Positions 1-8,118 of a stretch of DNA of 64,000 nucleotides are shown one piece after another. The stretch covers positions 1,116,001 through 1,180,000 of the forward strand of contig NZ_CP099391.1 of assembly GCF_023913515.1 (NCBI RefSeq), in the 5' to 3' direction. Every line of letters starts with the position of its first letter. The first letter of the stretch is position 1. The position numbers were made by a program, and so were the translations under genes. The stretch is from Natronococcus sp. CG52 (lineage in GTDB: Archaea > Halobacteriota > Halobacteria > Halobacteriales > Natrialbaceae). A model generated the notes under the pieces. The model was not told the DNA's origin. It ran no database searches and saw nothing but the letters and a program-made list of their open reading frames with translations.

Positions 1-1121
1 ACCCCGAGGAGATCGGCGTGGTCGCGTGGGGCACTCCCACGGTGCGGACCCGCGGCGAGACGATCGCGCAAGTGCTCGCGATGCTCGGCGTGGAGCCACG
101 GTGGACCGACGCCGGCCGGATCGACGACGTCGAACCGATCCCGCTCGAGGAACTCGATCGTCCGCGGATCGACGTGACGACGCGCGTCTCCGGGCTGTTC
201 CGGGACGCCTTCCCGGCCGCGGCAGGCGTCATCCACGACGCCGTGGATGCGGTCGTCGACCTCGACGAACCCCACGAGATGAACTACGTGAAGAAGCACG
301 TCGAGGAGGAGCAGGCGGAACTCGAGGCGGACGGGCTCGACGAATCGGACGCCCGGAAGGCCGCCAAACACCGCGTCTTCACCACGAAGCCCGGCGGCTA
401 CGGCGCCGGGACGAACAAGGCCGTCGACGAGGGCAACTGGGACGACCGATCCGACCTGGCGTCGGTCTACGTCCAGTGGGGCGGCTACGCGATGGGCTCC
501 CGCGGTCGGGTTTCCGACGCCCACGATGCCTTCGAGCGCCGCCTCTCGAGCGTGGACGCCACCGTCAAGATCGAGGACACGATGGAGCAGGACGAGTTCG
601 ACTCCTCGGACTGGTACGCCTTCCACGGCGGCTTCATCTCCGCGGTCTCCGAAATTTCGGGCGAGGAGCCCGCCTCCTACGTCGGCGACTCCTCGGACCC
701 GGACAACGTCGACGTCTACACGAACGAGGAGAAGGTCCGCAAGGCGATGCGTTCCCGGGTGCTGAATCCCGACTGGCTCGAGTCGATGGAGGAACACGGC
801 TACAAGGGTGCCGGGGACCTCTCGACGACCGTCGACGTGACGCTCGGCTGGGACGCGACGACCGGCGTCGTGAGCGGCACGCTCTGGGAAGACGTCGCCG
901 AGAAGTTCGCCTTCGACGAGGATCGACAGGGGTGGATGCGCGACGTCAACCCGTGGGCGCTCGAGTCCATCACGGACGCGCTGCTCGAGGCGATCGAGCG
1001 TGACCTGTGGGACGCCGACGCGGAGACGGTCGACCGACTGCGGGACCTGAACCTCGAGGTCGAGGGCGATCTCGAGGCGCGGTCGACCAACCCCGCGGTG
1101 GAGGTGACGAACGATGACTGA
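1..1121 (+). CDS. cobN: Cobaltochelatase large subunit CobN (C-terminal part, cut by window start)
   Basis: The reading frame is open from the first base, so only the last ~373 residues are present. This part matches the C-terminal region of CobN/magnesium-chelatase H-type proteins: the stretch around residues 130-160 (GYGAGTNKAVDEGNWDD, then SVYVQWGGYAMG) is typical of CobN, as is the later HGGFISAVSEISG segment. CobN inserts cobalt into the corrin ring with ATPase partners related to CobST or ChlID, none of which is visible here. It ends in an 8-base overlap with cbiC, so the two are very likely cotranscribed. A CbiX chelatase is also encoded downstream, so two chelatase types coexist. Confidence 0.93.
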   Translation, partial: PEEIGVVAWGTPTVRTRGETIAQVLAMLGVEPRWTDAGRIDDVEPIPLEELDRPRIDVTTRVSGLFRDAFPAAAGVIHDAVDAVVDLDEPHEMNYVKKHVEEEQAELEADGLDESDARKAAKHRVFTTKPGGYGAGTNKAVDEGNWDDRSDLASVYVQWGGYAMGSRGRVSDAHDAFERRLSSVDATVKIEDTMEQDEFDSSDWYAFHGGFISAVSEISGEEPASYVGDSSDPDNVDVYTNEEKVRKAMRSRVLNPDWLESMEEHGYKGAGDLSTTVDVTLGWDATTGVVSGTLWEDVAEKFAFDEDRQGWMRDVNPWALESITDALLEAIERDLWDADAETVDRLRDLNLEVEGDLEARSTNPAVEVTNDD

Positions 1122-1881
1122 CGGCGAGCAGACCTTCGAGGAGGAGTACGCCGATCTCGGCGCGACGACGCAGAACGCGATGGACATCGCGGAGACGAGC
1201 ATGGACATCGTCCGGCAGTTCGTCCCCGACGAGACGCTGGCCGACCGGATTCGACAGAAGTCGGTCCACTCGATGGGCGACATCGAGTTCCAACACTTGC
1301 TCGAGTTCACCGGCGGGGACGACCTCGGCGACGACGAGGACGCGCCGGTCCGCGCCGGCGCCCGCGCGGTGCTCGACGAGGCGACCATCGTGACGGACAT
1401 CACGATGTCCGAGGCCGGGATCACCGGCCGCGGCCACGACTGCGAGAAGCGCAAGGCGATCGGCAACGGCGCCGAACTCGCGAAGGAGACGGGGATGACC
1501 CGGACCGCCGCCTCGGTGCTCGAACTCGACAAGCGGGGCGTCTACGACGGCGCGATCGCCGTGATCGGAAACGCACCGACGGCGGCGTTCGCGCTCGCGG
1601 ACTGCGTCGAGAACGGCACCCGACCGGCCGCGATCGTCGCGACCCCCGTCGGCTTCGTCAAGGCCGAGGAGAGCCGCCAGCGCATCCGCGAGATCAGCGA
1701 GGCGTACGACGTCCCGGCCATCACCAACGTCGGCCGGCGCGGCGGCAGCGGACTCGCAGCCGCGCTGACGAACGAGCTGATCCACGTCGCGAAGGACGTT
1801 CGGACCGACGACCTCGAGTTGGATCTCACGGCCGAGACTCGAGCGGCAAACAGTAGTGACGGAGACGGCGAGGACCGATGA
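1114..1881 (+). CDS. cbiC: Cobalt-precorrin-8 methylmutase CbiC
   Basis: 255 residues, close to the family size plus a short acidic N-terminus. It moves the C11 methyl to C12, giving cobyrinate. Recognisable motifs are SVHSMGDIEFQHLL near residue 50 and TDITMSEAGI followed by a conserved KRKAIGNGAELAKE-type segment near residues 90-125; then APTAAFALADCVENG and the PVGFVKAEESR segment typical of CbiC/CobH. ATG is chosen because it overlaps the cobN stop by 8 bases. The stop overlaps the cbiE start (ATGA). Cytoplasmic enzyme; part of the cobN-cbiC-cbiE unit. Confidence 0.95.
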   Translation: MTDGEQTFEEEYADLGATTQNAMDIAETSMDIVRQFVPDETLADRIRQKSVHSMGDIEFQHLLEFTGGDDLGDDEDAPVRAGARAVLDEATIVTDITMSEAGITGRGHDCEKRKAIGNGAELAKETGMTRTAASVLELDKRGVYDGAIAVIGNAPTAAFALADCVENGTRPAAIVATPVGFVKAEESRQRIREISEAYDVPAITNVGRRGGSGLAAALTNELIHVAKDVRTDDLELDLTAETRAANSSDGDGEDR

Positions 1882-2765
1882 GCGGCGAGTACGACCTCGA
1901 CGCGGGGCCGGATCCGGCGACGTTCGCGGCGGGGAGTCCGGAGCGGGACGTCGACGAAGAGACCGACGAGCCGGTCTACGCCGTCGGCGTCGGTCCGGGG
2001 AACCTCGAGTACCTCACCCCTCGAGGCGAGCGAGCCATTCGGGAGGCCGACGTCGTCGTCGGCTTCACCACGGTCGTCGAGTTCGTCGAGGACCTGACGG
2101 ACGCCGACCTGCTGACCTGCGGCTACAGGGACGAGGCCGAGGCGCTCGAGGAGTTCGGCGAGCGCGTCGCCGCCGGCGAGTCGGGAACCGCCGTCGCGAT
2201 GGGCGATCCCAACCACTCCGGCTACCAGTTCGTCGGAAAGGTGCAGGACGCCGTCGAGCACGGCTCGACGAGCCCTGACTCGCACGCTCGTCAGGACGCC
2301 GGAAGACGCGACGCGTCTTCCGAGCCCTCGGTCGCTGGCGCTCCCGAGGATGCGGTCGAGCGTGCGGCCCCCGATCGGCCGGTCCGAATCGTCCCCGGAA
2401 TCTCGTCGCTCCAGATGGCCGCGAGTCGGGCCCGAACGCCGATGGAGGACGCCGAGTTCGTCACGCTCCACAAGAGCGGCGACCTCGCAGCCGACATGGA
2501 CCGCCTCGCCTCCGCCGTCCACGACCGGCACCTCCTCGTGTTGCCCCGGCCCTACGATCGGATGCCAGGCGATGTCGCCGCGTTCCTGCTCGAGAACGGT
2601 GCGGAGCCGGACCTCGAGGCGTTGGTACTCGAGAAGCTGACCCACGAGGACGAGGAGATTCATCGGTTCACGCTGGCCGAGCTATCGGAGCACGCCGGCG
2701 GGGACGGACGAGCGGAGACGCCGTTCTCCGATCTGGTGGTGCTCGCGGTGCGACAGCCGGTGTAA
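1878..2765 (+). CDS. cbiE: Cobalt-precorrin-7 C5-methyltransferase CbiE
   Basis: 295 residues, longer than the usual ~200-240 for CbiE. After an acidic extension of ~33 residues comes the SAM-methyltransferase start (YAVGVGPGNLEYLTPRGE) and later the GDPNHSGYQF and RIVPGISSLQMAASR motifs of the tetrapyrrole methylase fold. It methylates C5 of the corrin; in haloarchaea the C15 step and decarboxylation are done by the separate CbiT (encoded at 6626). Residues ~127-165, between the GDPN and PGISS motifs, are a Ser/Arg/Ala-rich in-frame insertion encoded by a palindrome-rich DNA patch (see finding). Last gene of the first block. Confidence 0.92.
   Translation: MSGEYDLDAGPDPATFAAGSPERDVDEETDEPVYAVGVGPGNLEYLTPRGERAIREADVVVGFTTVVEFVEDLTDADLLTCGYRDEAEALEEFGERVAAGESGTAVAMGDPNHSGYQFVGKVQDAVEHGSTSPDSHARQDAGRRDASSEPSVAGAPEDAVERAAPDRPVRIVPGISSLQMAASRARTPMEDAEFVTLHKSGDLAADMDRLASAVHDRHLLVLPRPYDRMPGDVAAFLLENGAEPDLEALVLEKLTHEDEEIHRFTLAELSEHAGGDGRAETPFSDLVVLAVRQPV
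2300..2322. repeat. Short perfect palindrome inside cbiE
   Basis: A 10-base arm CGGAAGACGC, a 3-base loop GAC and the exact reverse-complement arm. It sits in the part of cbiE that encodes an extra low-complexity segment. A related palindrome (arms CGGAAGACC/GGTCTTCCG) lies in cbiL at 8021-8041. Confidence 0.75.
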
Positions 2766-2793
2766 GTTTCACTGCCGCTCGACTCGGCTCGTG

Positions 2794-3090
2794 TTACCCG
2801 TTCGAAATCGGTTCGACGTGGAAGACGTAGTCGTCGTAGGCACCCTCGAGGTTCGCCGGACTCTCCTCGTCGGTGTGGTCCCGGCACAGGGCGGCTTCGG
2901 CCTCGACGGCACCCTTTCCGGTCTCCTCCTGGTATCGCTCGAGGACGACGAACTGCGCGCGTTCGTCGCAGCCGCGACGGTGGCACTCGCGTGTCGACCC
3001 CGGGACGTCGCCCCTCTGCTGGTCGCCACCGTCCGCATATTCTCGCTCCCCGTGGCTGCCCTGATTTCGGCGCTCTTGCTCGTCGGTCAT
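2794..3090 (-). CDS. Small acidic protein with a Cys/His zinc-binding pattern
   Basis: 98 residues. The first ~33 are polar and low complexity; the rest looks like a small zinc-binding domain with C36-x4-C41 and later C69-x2-H72 around a strand-like segment (AQFVVLERYQEE) and ending in a compact DYVFHVEPIS strand. I recognise it only as the kind of small haloarchaeal zinc protein of unknown function; I cannot name a family. It is convergent with cbiE (28 bases between stops) and may form a unit with the two minus-strand genes upstream (3205-3369 and 3437-4003). Confidence 0.75.
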   Translation of the reverse strand: MTDEQERRNQGSHGEREYADGGDQQRGDVPGSTRECHRRGCDERAQFVVLERYQEETGKGAVEAEAALCRDHTDEESPANLEGAYDDYVFHVEPISNG

Positions 3091-3204
3091 ATCGTGGTAG
3101 AGGGGAAGGGTCCGGATAACGCTGTGGCCGACGATCCCGGGTCCGACGGACGGTGTGCAGTCGACGAGCGGCGCCGCACCTGCGGCGAAAAGAACGGACC
3201 GTCG

Positions 3205-3369
3205 CTATTCGTCCTCGGTGTGTTCACGAAGGACCGTCGAAACGGTGTTGAGAACCTCTTCGATGGCGGCGGCGTTCGTCTTCCTGAGGTCGCCCTCCTG
3301 TGCCTCACTGAGGTGTCGAATCGCCTCCCGAAGGTGGTACTCGGTCCGGTCATCGGTTTCCTCAGTCAT
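3205..3369 (-). CDS. Small helical protein of 54 residues
   Basis: A 54-residue frame starting ATG at 3369 and ending TAG at 3205. The product starts MTEETDDRTEYHLREAIRHL and continues as two predicted amphipathic helices (residues ~10-25 and ~30-48) with an acidic tail HTEDE. Composition (acidic, GC3-rich codons) and position between two other minus-strand genes support a real gene. I do not recognise a family; an adaptor or small regulatory role would be a guess. Spacing to the DUF1802 gene upstream is 67 bases. Confidence 0.6.
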   Translation of the reverse strand: MTEETDDRTEYHLREAIRHLSEAQEGDLRKTNAAAIEEVLNTVSTVLREHTEDE

Positions 3370-3436
3370 GGGAACCAGCGGAGACGACGTAGCGGATTGC
3401 GTCTATTAAGTTCGTCGGTGGTTGCGGTCGACCCGA

Positions 3437-4003
3437 TTACTCGAGCGCGCTCCGGATCGCCGCCCGGCGCTCGGCGAAGGCCACGTCGTCCAGCACCGGC
3501 GTTGCCGACGCGCGATCGACCTCGACGTCGTCGACCAGTTCGATCCAGGCGCGACAGCCGCGGTACTCCCCTCGCTCCTCGACGAGCCGCGGCGACTCGA
3601 GTTCGGCGACCCGGAGCAACAGCACGCGCAGTTCGCCGTCCGGATCGTACTTCTCTCGCAGTCCGTCGGGGCTGTAGACGTAGTGTCGGGCGAGCGCCTC
3701 GAGGTCGTCGCTCGAGACACGGTACTCCTCGCGGACCTCTGCGACGGCACGGATCGGAACGCCGCCGTCGGGTTTGGTGCTCGACCGGTGGTAGTACGCC
3801 TCGCGGTCGGGCCGATAGCGGTCGGGCTCCTGGTGGCTGTAGGCCGGATAGAGGACGAACCGGTCGTCGATCGTACCCGGGTCGAGGGTCGGATGGCGAA
3901 CGAGCGCCGTCTGTGTACCGTCGGCGAGCGCGTTGACGACGCCGGCGCGTTCCTTCAGTGCGGGTATCGCAGCCGCGTCCGCGGCCTCCGTAGCTTCGCT
4001 CAC
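3437..4003 (-). CDS. DUF1802 family protein
   Basis: 188 residues. The order of motifs (ALKERAGVVNALADGTQTALVRH, then DRFVLYPAYSHQEPDRY, then a charged C-terminal half ending in RRAAIRSALE) fits DUF1802, a family of unknown function found in bacteria and archaea. There are no membrane segments or signal peptide, so it is probably cytoplasmic. It runs divergently from cbiA with ~107 bases between the two starts, so the intervening segment should hold both promoters. No clear link to corrin synthesis. Confidence 0.75.
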   Translation of the reverse strand: MSEATEAADAAAIPALKERAGVVNALADGTQTALVRHPTLDPGTIDDRFVLYPAYSHQEPDRYRPDREAYYHRSSTKPDGGVPIRAVAEVREEYRVSSDDLEALARHYVYSPDGLREKYDPDGELRVLLLRVAELESPRLVEERGEYRGCRAWIELVDDVEVDRASATPVLDDVAFAERRAAIRSALE

Positions 4004-4110
4004 GGTTGTCGTTCGAGCCGACGCGAGCGATCCCCAACTTGGTTTCCCTTCGCGCGGACGCGGCCGGCTACCACCGATGTCTTCAAGTCGCGGTGTTCGA
4101 ATCCCTACGC

Positions 4111-5418
4111 ATGAACGGGTTCGTCCTCGGCGGCGTCAGCTCCGGCGTCGGGAAGACCGTGGCGACGCTGTCGATCGTACAGGCGCTCGAGGACGCCGGA
4201 TACGCCGTCCAGCCCGCGAAGGCGGGACCGGACTTCATCGATCCGAGCCACCACGAGGCGATCGCGGGTCGACCATCTCGCACTCTCGATCTCTGGCTCT
4301 GCGGTGAGGAGGGCCTCCGCCGTAACTACGCACGCGGTGAGGGAGATATCTGCGTCGTCGAGGGAGTCATGGGCCTGTACGACGGCGACGGCTCGAGCAC
4401 GGCGATGGTCGCGGAGGCGCTCGACCTCCCGGTCGTCCTCGTCGTCGACGCGAAGGCCGGCATGGAGAGCGTCGCGGCGACGGCGCTGGGCTTTCGCGAG
4501 TACGCCGATGCGATCGGACGTGACGTCGACGTCGCGGGGATCGTCGCCCAGCGCGCCCACGGCGGCCGCCACGAGCAGGGAATCCGGGACGCGCTCCCCG
4601 ACGACCTCGAGTACTTCGGCCGGATCCCGCCCAACGGCGACCTCGAGATTCCCGACCGCCACCTCGGCCTCGAGATGGGCGAGGAGGCAGCACTCCCGCG
4701 AGAGGCGCTGCGAGAAGCGGCCGAGACGCTCGAGGCCGAACGGCTGGCCGCGGTCGCGAGCGAACCGCCGACCGCGGAACTGACGGACGCCGAATCGGAG
4801 CCGGTCGACGCTCGAATCGCCGTCGCCAGCGACGCGGCCTTCTGCTTCCGGTATCCGGCGACGATCGAACGGTTCCGCGAGCGGGCCGAACTGGTGACGT
4901 TCTCGCCCGTTTCCGGCGATCCGGTACCCGACTGCGACGGCGTCTACCTTCCCGGAGGGTACCCGGAACTGCACGTCGCCGACCTCGAGGCCGGCGGAAC
5001 CCTGTCGGAACTCGGCGAGCGCGCGATCGAGGGGCTGCCGGTGTTCGGCGAGTGCGGCGGCCTGATGGCCATGTCCCGGTCGCTGACGACCGCCGACGGC
5101 GAGCGCGGGGAGATGGCAGGCATCCTCCCGGCCGACGTGACCATGCACGACCGCTACCGGGCGCTCGATCACGCCGAACTCGAGGCGGTCGACGGGACGC
5201 TGACCGCCCGCGCCGGCGAGTCGATCCGCGGCCACGAGTTCCACTACTCGAGCGCGGACGTCGACGACGACGCCAGATTCGCCTTCGAAACCGTTCGCGG
5301 CGACGGCATCGACGGCGAACACGACGGGCTGGTCGAGCACGAGTCGCTCGGCACCTACGTCCACGTCCACCCCGAGAGCGGGGCGTTCAATCGGTTCCTC
5401 GAGGAGATACGTCGCTGA
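4111..5418 (+). CDS. cbiA: Cobyrinate a,c-diamide synthase CbiA
   Basis: 435 residues, normal for CbiA. It amidates the a and c side chains of (cobalt-)cobyrinate using glutamine and ATP. The N-terminal half is a dethiobiotin-synthetase-like ATPase with a P-loop near residues 5-15 (GGVSSGVGKTVA) and the family segment GPDFIDPSHH; the C-terminal half is a class I glutamine amidotransferase with the nucleophile Cys in VFGECGGLMAMS and later a HEFHYS motif. The frame is open upstream to a TTG at 4006, but ATG 4111 begins right at the conserved MNGFVLGGVSSG segment and is preferred. It stands alone between cbiE and cbiT. Confidence 0.95.
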   Translation: MNGFVLGGVSSGVGKTVATLSIVQALEDAGYAVQPAKAGPDFIDPSHHEAIAGRPSRTLDLWLCGEEGLRRNYARGEGDICVVEGVMGLYDGDGSSTAMVAEALDLPVVLVVDAKAGMESVAATALGFREYADAIGRDVDVAGIVAQRAHGGRHEQGIRDALPDDLEYFGRIPPNGDLEIPDRHLGLEMGEEAALPREALREAAETLEAERLAAVASEPPTAELTDAESEPVDARIAVASDAAFCFRYPATIERFRERAELVTFSPVSGDPVPDCDGVYLPGGYPELHVADLEAGGTLSELGERAIEGLPVFGECGGLMAMSRSLTTADGERGEMAGILPADVTMHDRYRALDHAELEAVDGTLTARAGESIRGHEFHYSSADVDDDARFAFETVRGDGIDGEHDGLVEHESLGTYVHVHPESGAFNRFLEEIRR

Positions 5419-5522
5419 CCGAGCCGACCGATCGCTATCGGGATGCCGACCGCGGAGCTGCCGCTTCGACCGAGATCGGTAGCGGCCTATCGTTTGATCG
5501 TTACGGAGCGAATGTAGGTGGT

Positions 5523-6446
5523 ATGGGAGGTGTCACGCCAGCAACCGTTATCCTGCCGACCACGGGGTGGAACGACGCTTGCGAGGAGGTCGCCGAACAG
5601 CTCCGACCGAGGGACGTACTCCTCGTCGTCTGCGACGGGCCGATCGAGTCGGTCGTCGAGCGCGTCGACGACTATCCCGACAACGTCAGGCTGGTCGTCG
5701 CCGGCGAGCCCGAGGGTTGTTCCGGGAAGGCGAACGCGATCGCGGCCGGGATGGAAGCGGCCGAAACCGATCGGATCGTCTGGACGGACGACGACTTTCA
5801 CCATCCGTCGGACTGGCTCGAGGGGTTGCGCGCCGATTACGACCGGCGCGGTCCGACCTCCGAGCTTCCGGTTTTCATCGGTCAGGACCCCCTCGCCGCG
5901 GTGCTCGAGCCGACGTACGCCATCAGCGGAACGCTCGCCGTCTACCTCGCGGACATTCCGTGGGGTGGATCTCTCGTCTTCGAACGCGTCGATCTCGACG
6001 ACGAGGCGGCGTTCCTCGCGGACCTTCGCCGAACGGTGAGCGACGACGGCCTCCTCATGGAGTACGTCGATTTCACGACCGTCAAGCGGACCCGACGCGT
6101 CGAAATCGGCGGCTCGATTCGCGATACGCTCGAAAATCAGGTCCGGTTCGCGCAGATCATCCGCCGACACGACCCGACGGGCACCGCCGTTCAGGCGGCC
6201 ATCGGAGCCGTACTGGCCGTCGGATGCGTCCTGTTTCCGCTCCCTGCGTTGACACTGACAACGTTTTGGATGGCCGGCGTCTACGCCGCGTTCGGCATTC
6301 GGCGGTGGACGTTCCTCGCGGCGTACCCGGTGGTGTTGGCGGCGATCCCCCTTCTGGTGTACGGGCTGACCCGCCACTCGTTCGTCTGGGGCGGCCGACG
6401 GTACCGGTGGGACGATAAGTTCGACGTCACCGTCGAATCCGAGTAG
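5523..6446 (+). CDS. Family-2/21-like glycosyltransferase with C-terminal membrane segments
   Basis: 307 residues. Residues 1-200 look like a GT-A glycosyltransferase: a nucleotide-binding start (ATVILPTTGWND), then RIVWTDDDFHHPSDWLEG with an acidic DDD metal-binding motif near residue 85, and PWGGSLVFERVD near 150. Residues ~225-290 contain two to three hydrophobic helices, followed by a GGRRYRW motif that resembles the (Q/R)xxRW signature of ceramide-glucosyltransferase-type GT21 enzymes. A membrane-bound transfer of a sugar to a lipid is likely; donor and acceptor are unknown. ATG 5523 is preferred to upstream in-frame codons because it starts at the first conserved strand. It separates cbiA from cbiT without obvious pathway link. 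Confidence 0.72.
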   Translation: MGGVTPATVILPTTGWNDACEEVAEQLRPRDVLLVVCDGPIESVVERVDDYPDNVRLVVAGEPEGCSGKANAIAAGMEAAETDRIVWTDDDFHHPSDWLEGLRADYDRRGPTSELPVFIGQDPLAAVLEPTYAISGTLAVYLADIPWGGSLVFERVDLDDEAAFLADLRRTVSDDGLLMEYVDFTTVKRTRRVEIGGSIRDTLENQVRFAQIIRRHDPTGTAVQAAIGAVLAVGCVLFPLPALTLTTFWMAGVYAAFGIRRWTFLAAYPVVLAAIPLLVYGLTRHSFVWGGRRYRWDDKFDVTVESE

Positions 6447-6548
6447 GCATCCGAAAGCGACTCGGCCGATTTCTCGAGCGGACTCCAGACGTATCGTCCA
6501 GTCGATCTGAAACTCCTGTCGGACTCTACAAGCTCTGTTTCTCTACTA

Positions 6549-6591
6549 CAACCAAAAATGGGCAATAGTACTTGATCTAACCCAACCAAAA
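6549..6591 (+). promoter_or_regulatory. Direct repeat CAACCAAAA pair upstream of cbiT
   Basis: Two exact 9-base copies at 6549-6557 and 6583-6591, 34 bases start to start, in an AT-rich gap of ~180 bases before the long cbiT operon. The downstream copy runs into ATTGTTTTAG, a reasonable TATA-box region ~30 bases before the ATG at 6626. Placement suggests a promoter with a bound regulator, but this is inferred from position only. Confidence 0.4.
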
Positions 6592-6625
6592 TTGTTTTAG
6601 TGGATGCGACAGTCATCCTCGGGTG

Positions 6626-7243
6626 ATGCCACCCATCGCGCTGCCACACGACGCGAAGGCCGGGCCGACCAAGCCGGAGGTCCGCGCCGTCGTCCTTTCG
6701 AAACTCGCGCTCACCGGGGACGACCACTTCGCGGAGGTCGGCTCCTGTACCGGCGCCGTCACGATCGAGGCCGCACAGCGGGTCGGCCGCGTCACCGCGC
6801 TCGAGCGGAAAGGCGAACGACTCGAGACGACCGAGAAGAACCTCGCCGCGAACGAGGACGCGGTTCGAGCCGACGTCGAACTTCGCAACGCGGAGGCGCC
6901 CGAGGGGCTGCCCGCAGACGCCGACGCGCTCTTCCTCGGCGGCAGCCGCAACTTCGAGGCCGTACTCGACCACGCCGCGGAGACGGGCGTCGACCGCATC
7001 GTGATGAACGTCTCCCGGATCGAGGTCGCCGGCAGGGCGACCGAGGCGTTCCGCGAGCGGGACCTGCTCGAGGACGTCGTCCAGTTCCAGGTGAGCCACG
7101 GCTACGAACTGGCCGGCGCGACGAGTTTCGACTCCGACAACCCGGTCTACATGCTGGTCGGCAGTGCGACGCCGGCGGGAGACGACGACGAAGATGGCGG
7201 CGCGACGGTCGCCGCAGGCGGAACCGGAGGGGTCGACGGGTGA
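6626..7243 (+). CDS. cbiT: Cobalt-precorrin-6B C15-methyltransferase (decarboxylating) CbiT
   Basis: 205 residues from ATG 6626 (an in-frame GTG lies one codon upstream). Class I SAM methyltransferase: the glycine-rich loop is FAEVGSCTGAVTIEAA near residue 35, then an acidic strand end at VTALERKGE, and FLGGSRNF near residue 110 typical of CbiT. It methylates C15 and decarboxylates the C12 acetate side chain. The Ala/Gly tail after residue ~190 is not conserved in the family. Its TGA overlaps the GTG start of cbiL, so translation is coupled. Confidence 0.93.
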   Translation: MPPIALPHDAKAGPTKPEVRAVVLSKLALTGDDHFAEVGSCTGAVTIEAAQRVGRVTALERKGERLETTEKNLAANEDAVRADVELRNAEAPEGLPADADALFLGGSRNFEAVLDHAAETGVDRIVMNVSRIEVAGRATEAFRERDLLEDVVQFQVSHGYELAGATSFDSDNPVYMLVGSATPAGDDDEDGGATVAAGGTGGVDG

Positions 7244-8118
7244 CCCTTTACGGCGTCGGACTCGGACCCGGCGAGGCCGACCTCGTGACGGTCCGCGGGA
7301 AACGGGTACTCGAGGAGGCCGACGTGGTCTACTCGCCGGGCCGACTCTCCCGGACCGTCGCGCTCGAGCACGTTTCCGAGGAGCGCATCGGGGATCTCGA
7401 CTTCCCGATGACGAAAGACGAGGAGAAGCTGCGAAGCGCGTGGAAGGAGGCTGCGGCGGAGATCGCACCGAACGCTCGCGACGGCGACGTCGCCTTCGTC
7501 ACGCTGGGCGATCCGAACGTCTACTCCACGTTCGGCCACCTGCGCCGGACGATCGACGCCTTCCACCCCGACGTGGACCTCGAGATCGTCCCCGGCGTCA
7601 GCGCCGTGACGGCGTTCGCGACCGCGCTGGACGTCGAGATCGAGGCCGGCGCGGGCCTCTCGCTTCGGGAGGCCGCGAACGGCCACAGCCCGACGGGGCC
7701 GGACCGGATGATCCTCTTCAAGGTCACCGACGCGCCGGCGACCCACGAGGGGCTCGTCGACGCCGGCTACGAGGTGACCTACGGCCGACGGCTGTTCATG
7801 GAACAGGGTGAGACCCTGGTGACGGACGACCCCGCGGAGATCGACGAGCGCGACTACTACACGCTGGCCTACGCCGAGAAGGCGGATCTCGAGGTCGAGC
7901 AGGCGACGGCGGCGTTCAGGACGGACGACGACGACGCGGACGGCAGTTCGAGCGGTGGGAAGTCGAACGGGAGCGAGCCGGTCGCCGACGGTGGTGAGCC
8001 GAGTGAAACGAGGCGAACGTCGGAAGACCCGCGGTCTTCCGGAAGTGACCGGAGCGCGGACCTCGAGCGCGCCGAGGGCTGCGAACACGGCGACTGCGGA
8101 GGACACGATCATGAGTGA
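7240..8118 (+). CDS. cbiL: Cobalt-factor II C20-methyltransferase CbiL
   Basis: 292 residues from GTG 7240, which overlaps the cbiT stop. Tetrapyrrole methylase motifs in order: LYGVGLGPGEADLVTVRG at the N-terminus, VVYSPGRLS, FVTLGDPNVYSTFGH near residue 90, and EIVPGVSAVTAFA near residue 115. It adds the C20 methyl that is later lost on ring contraction. The core ends near residue 225; the remaining ~65 residues are a Ser/Gly/Asp-rich tail containing a palindromic DNA insertion (8021-8041) and ending in CEHGDCGGHDHE, a Cys/His cluster that could bind metal. The stop overlaps the cbiF start. Confidence 0.93.
   Translation: MTLYGVGLGPGEADLVTVRGKRVLEEADVVYSPGRLSRTVALEHVSEERIGDLDFPMTKDEEKLRSAWKEAAAEIAPNARDGDVAFVTLGDPNVYSTFGHLRRTIDAFHPDVDLEIVPGVSAVTAFATALDVEIEAGAGLSLREAANGHSPTGPDRMILFKVTDAPATHEGLVDAGYEVTYGRRLFMEQGETLVTDDPAEIDERDYYTLAYAEKADLEVEQATAAFRTDDDDADGSSSGGKSNGSEPVADGGEPSETRRTSEDPRSSGSDRSADLERAEGCEHGDCGGHDHE
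8021..8041. repeat. Short perfect palindrome inside cbiL
   Basis: Arms CGGAAGACC and GGTCTTCCG around a 3-base CGC loop, located in the non-conserved tail of cbiL. It resembles the palindrome in cbiE (2300-2322): same outer arm CGGAAGAC/GTCTTCCG, different inner base pairs. Confidence 0.75.

Noticed and set aside
4105-5370. Long minus-strand open frame (421 codons) opposite cbiA
   Set aside because: It is a shadow of cbiA: the plus-strand gene has clear ATPase and amidotransferase motifs, and GC-rich codons keep the opposite frame open. The product is Arg/Val-rich, unlike acidic halophile proteins.
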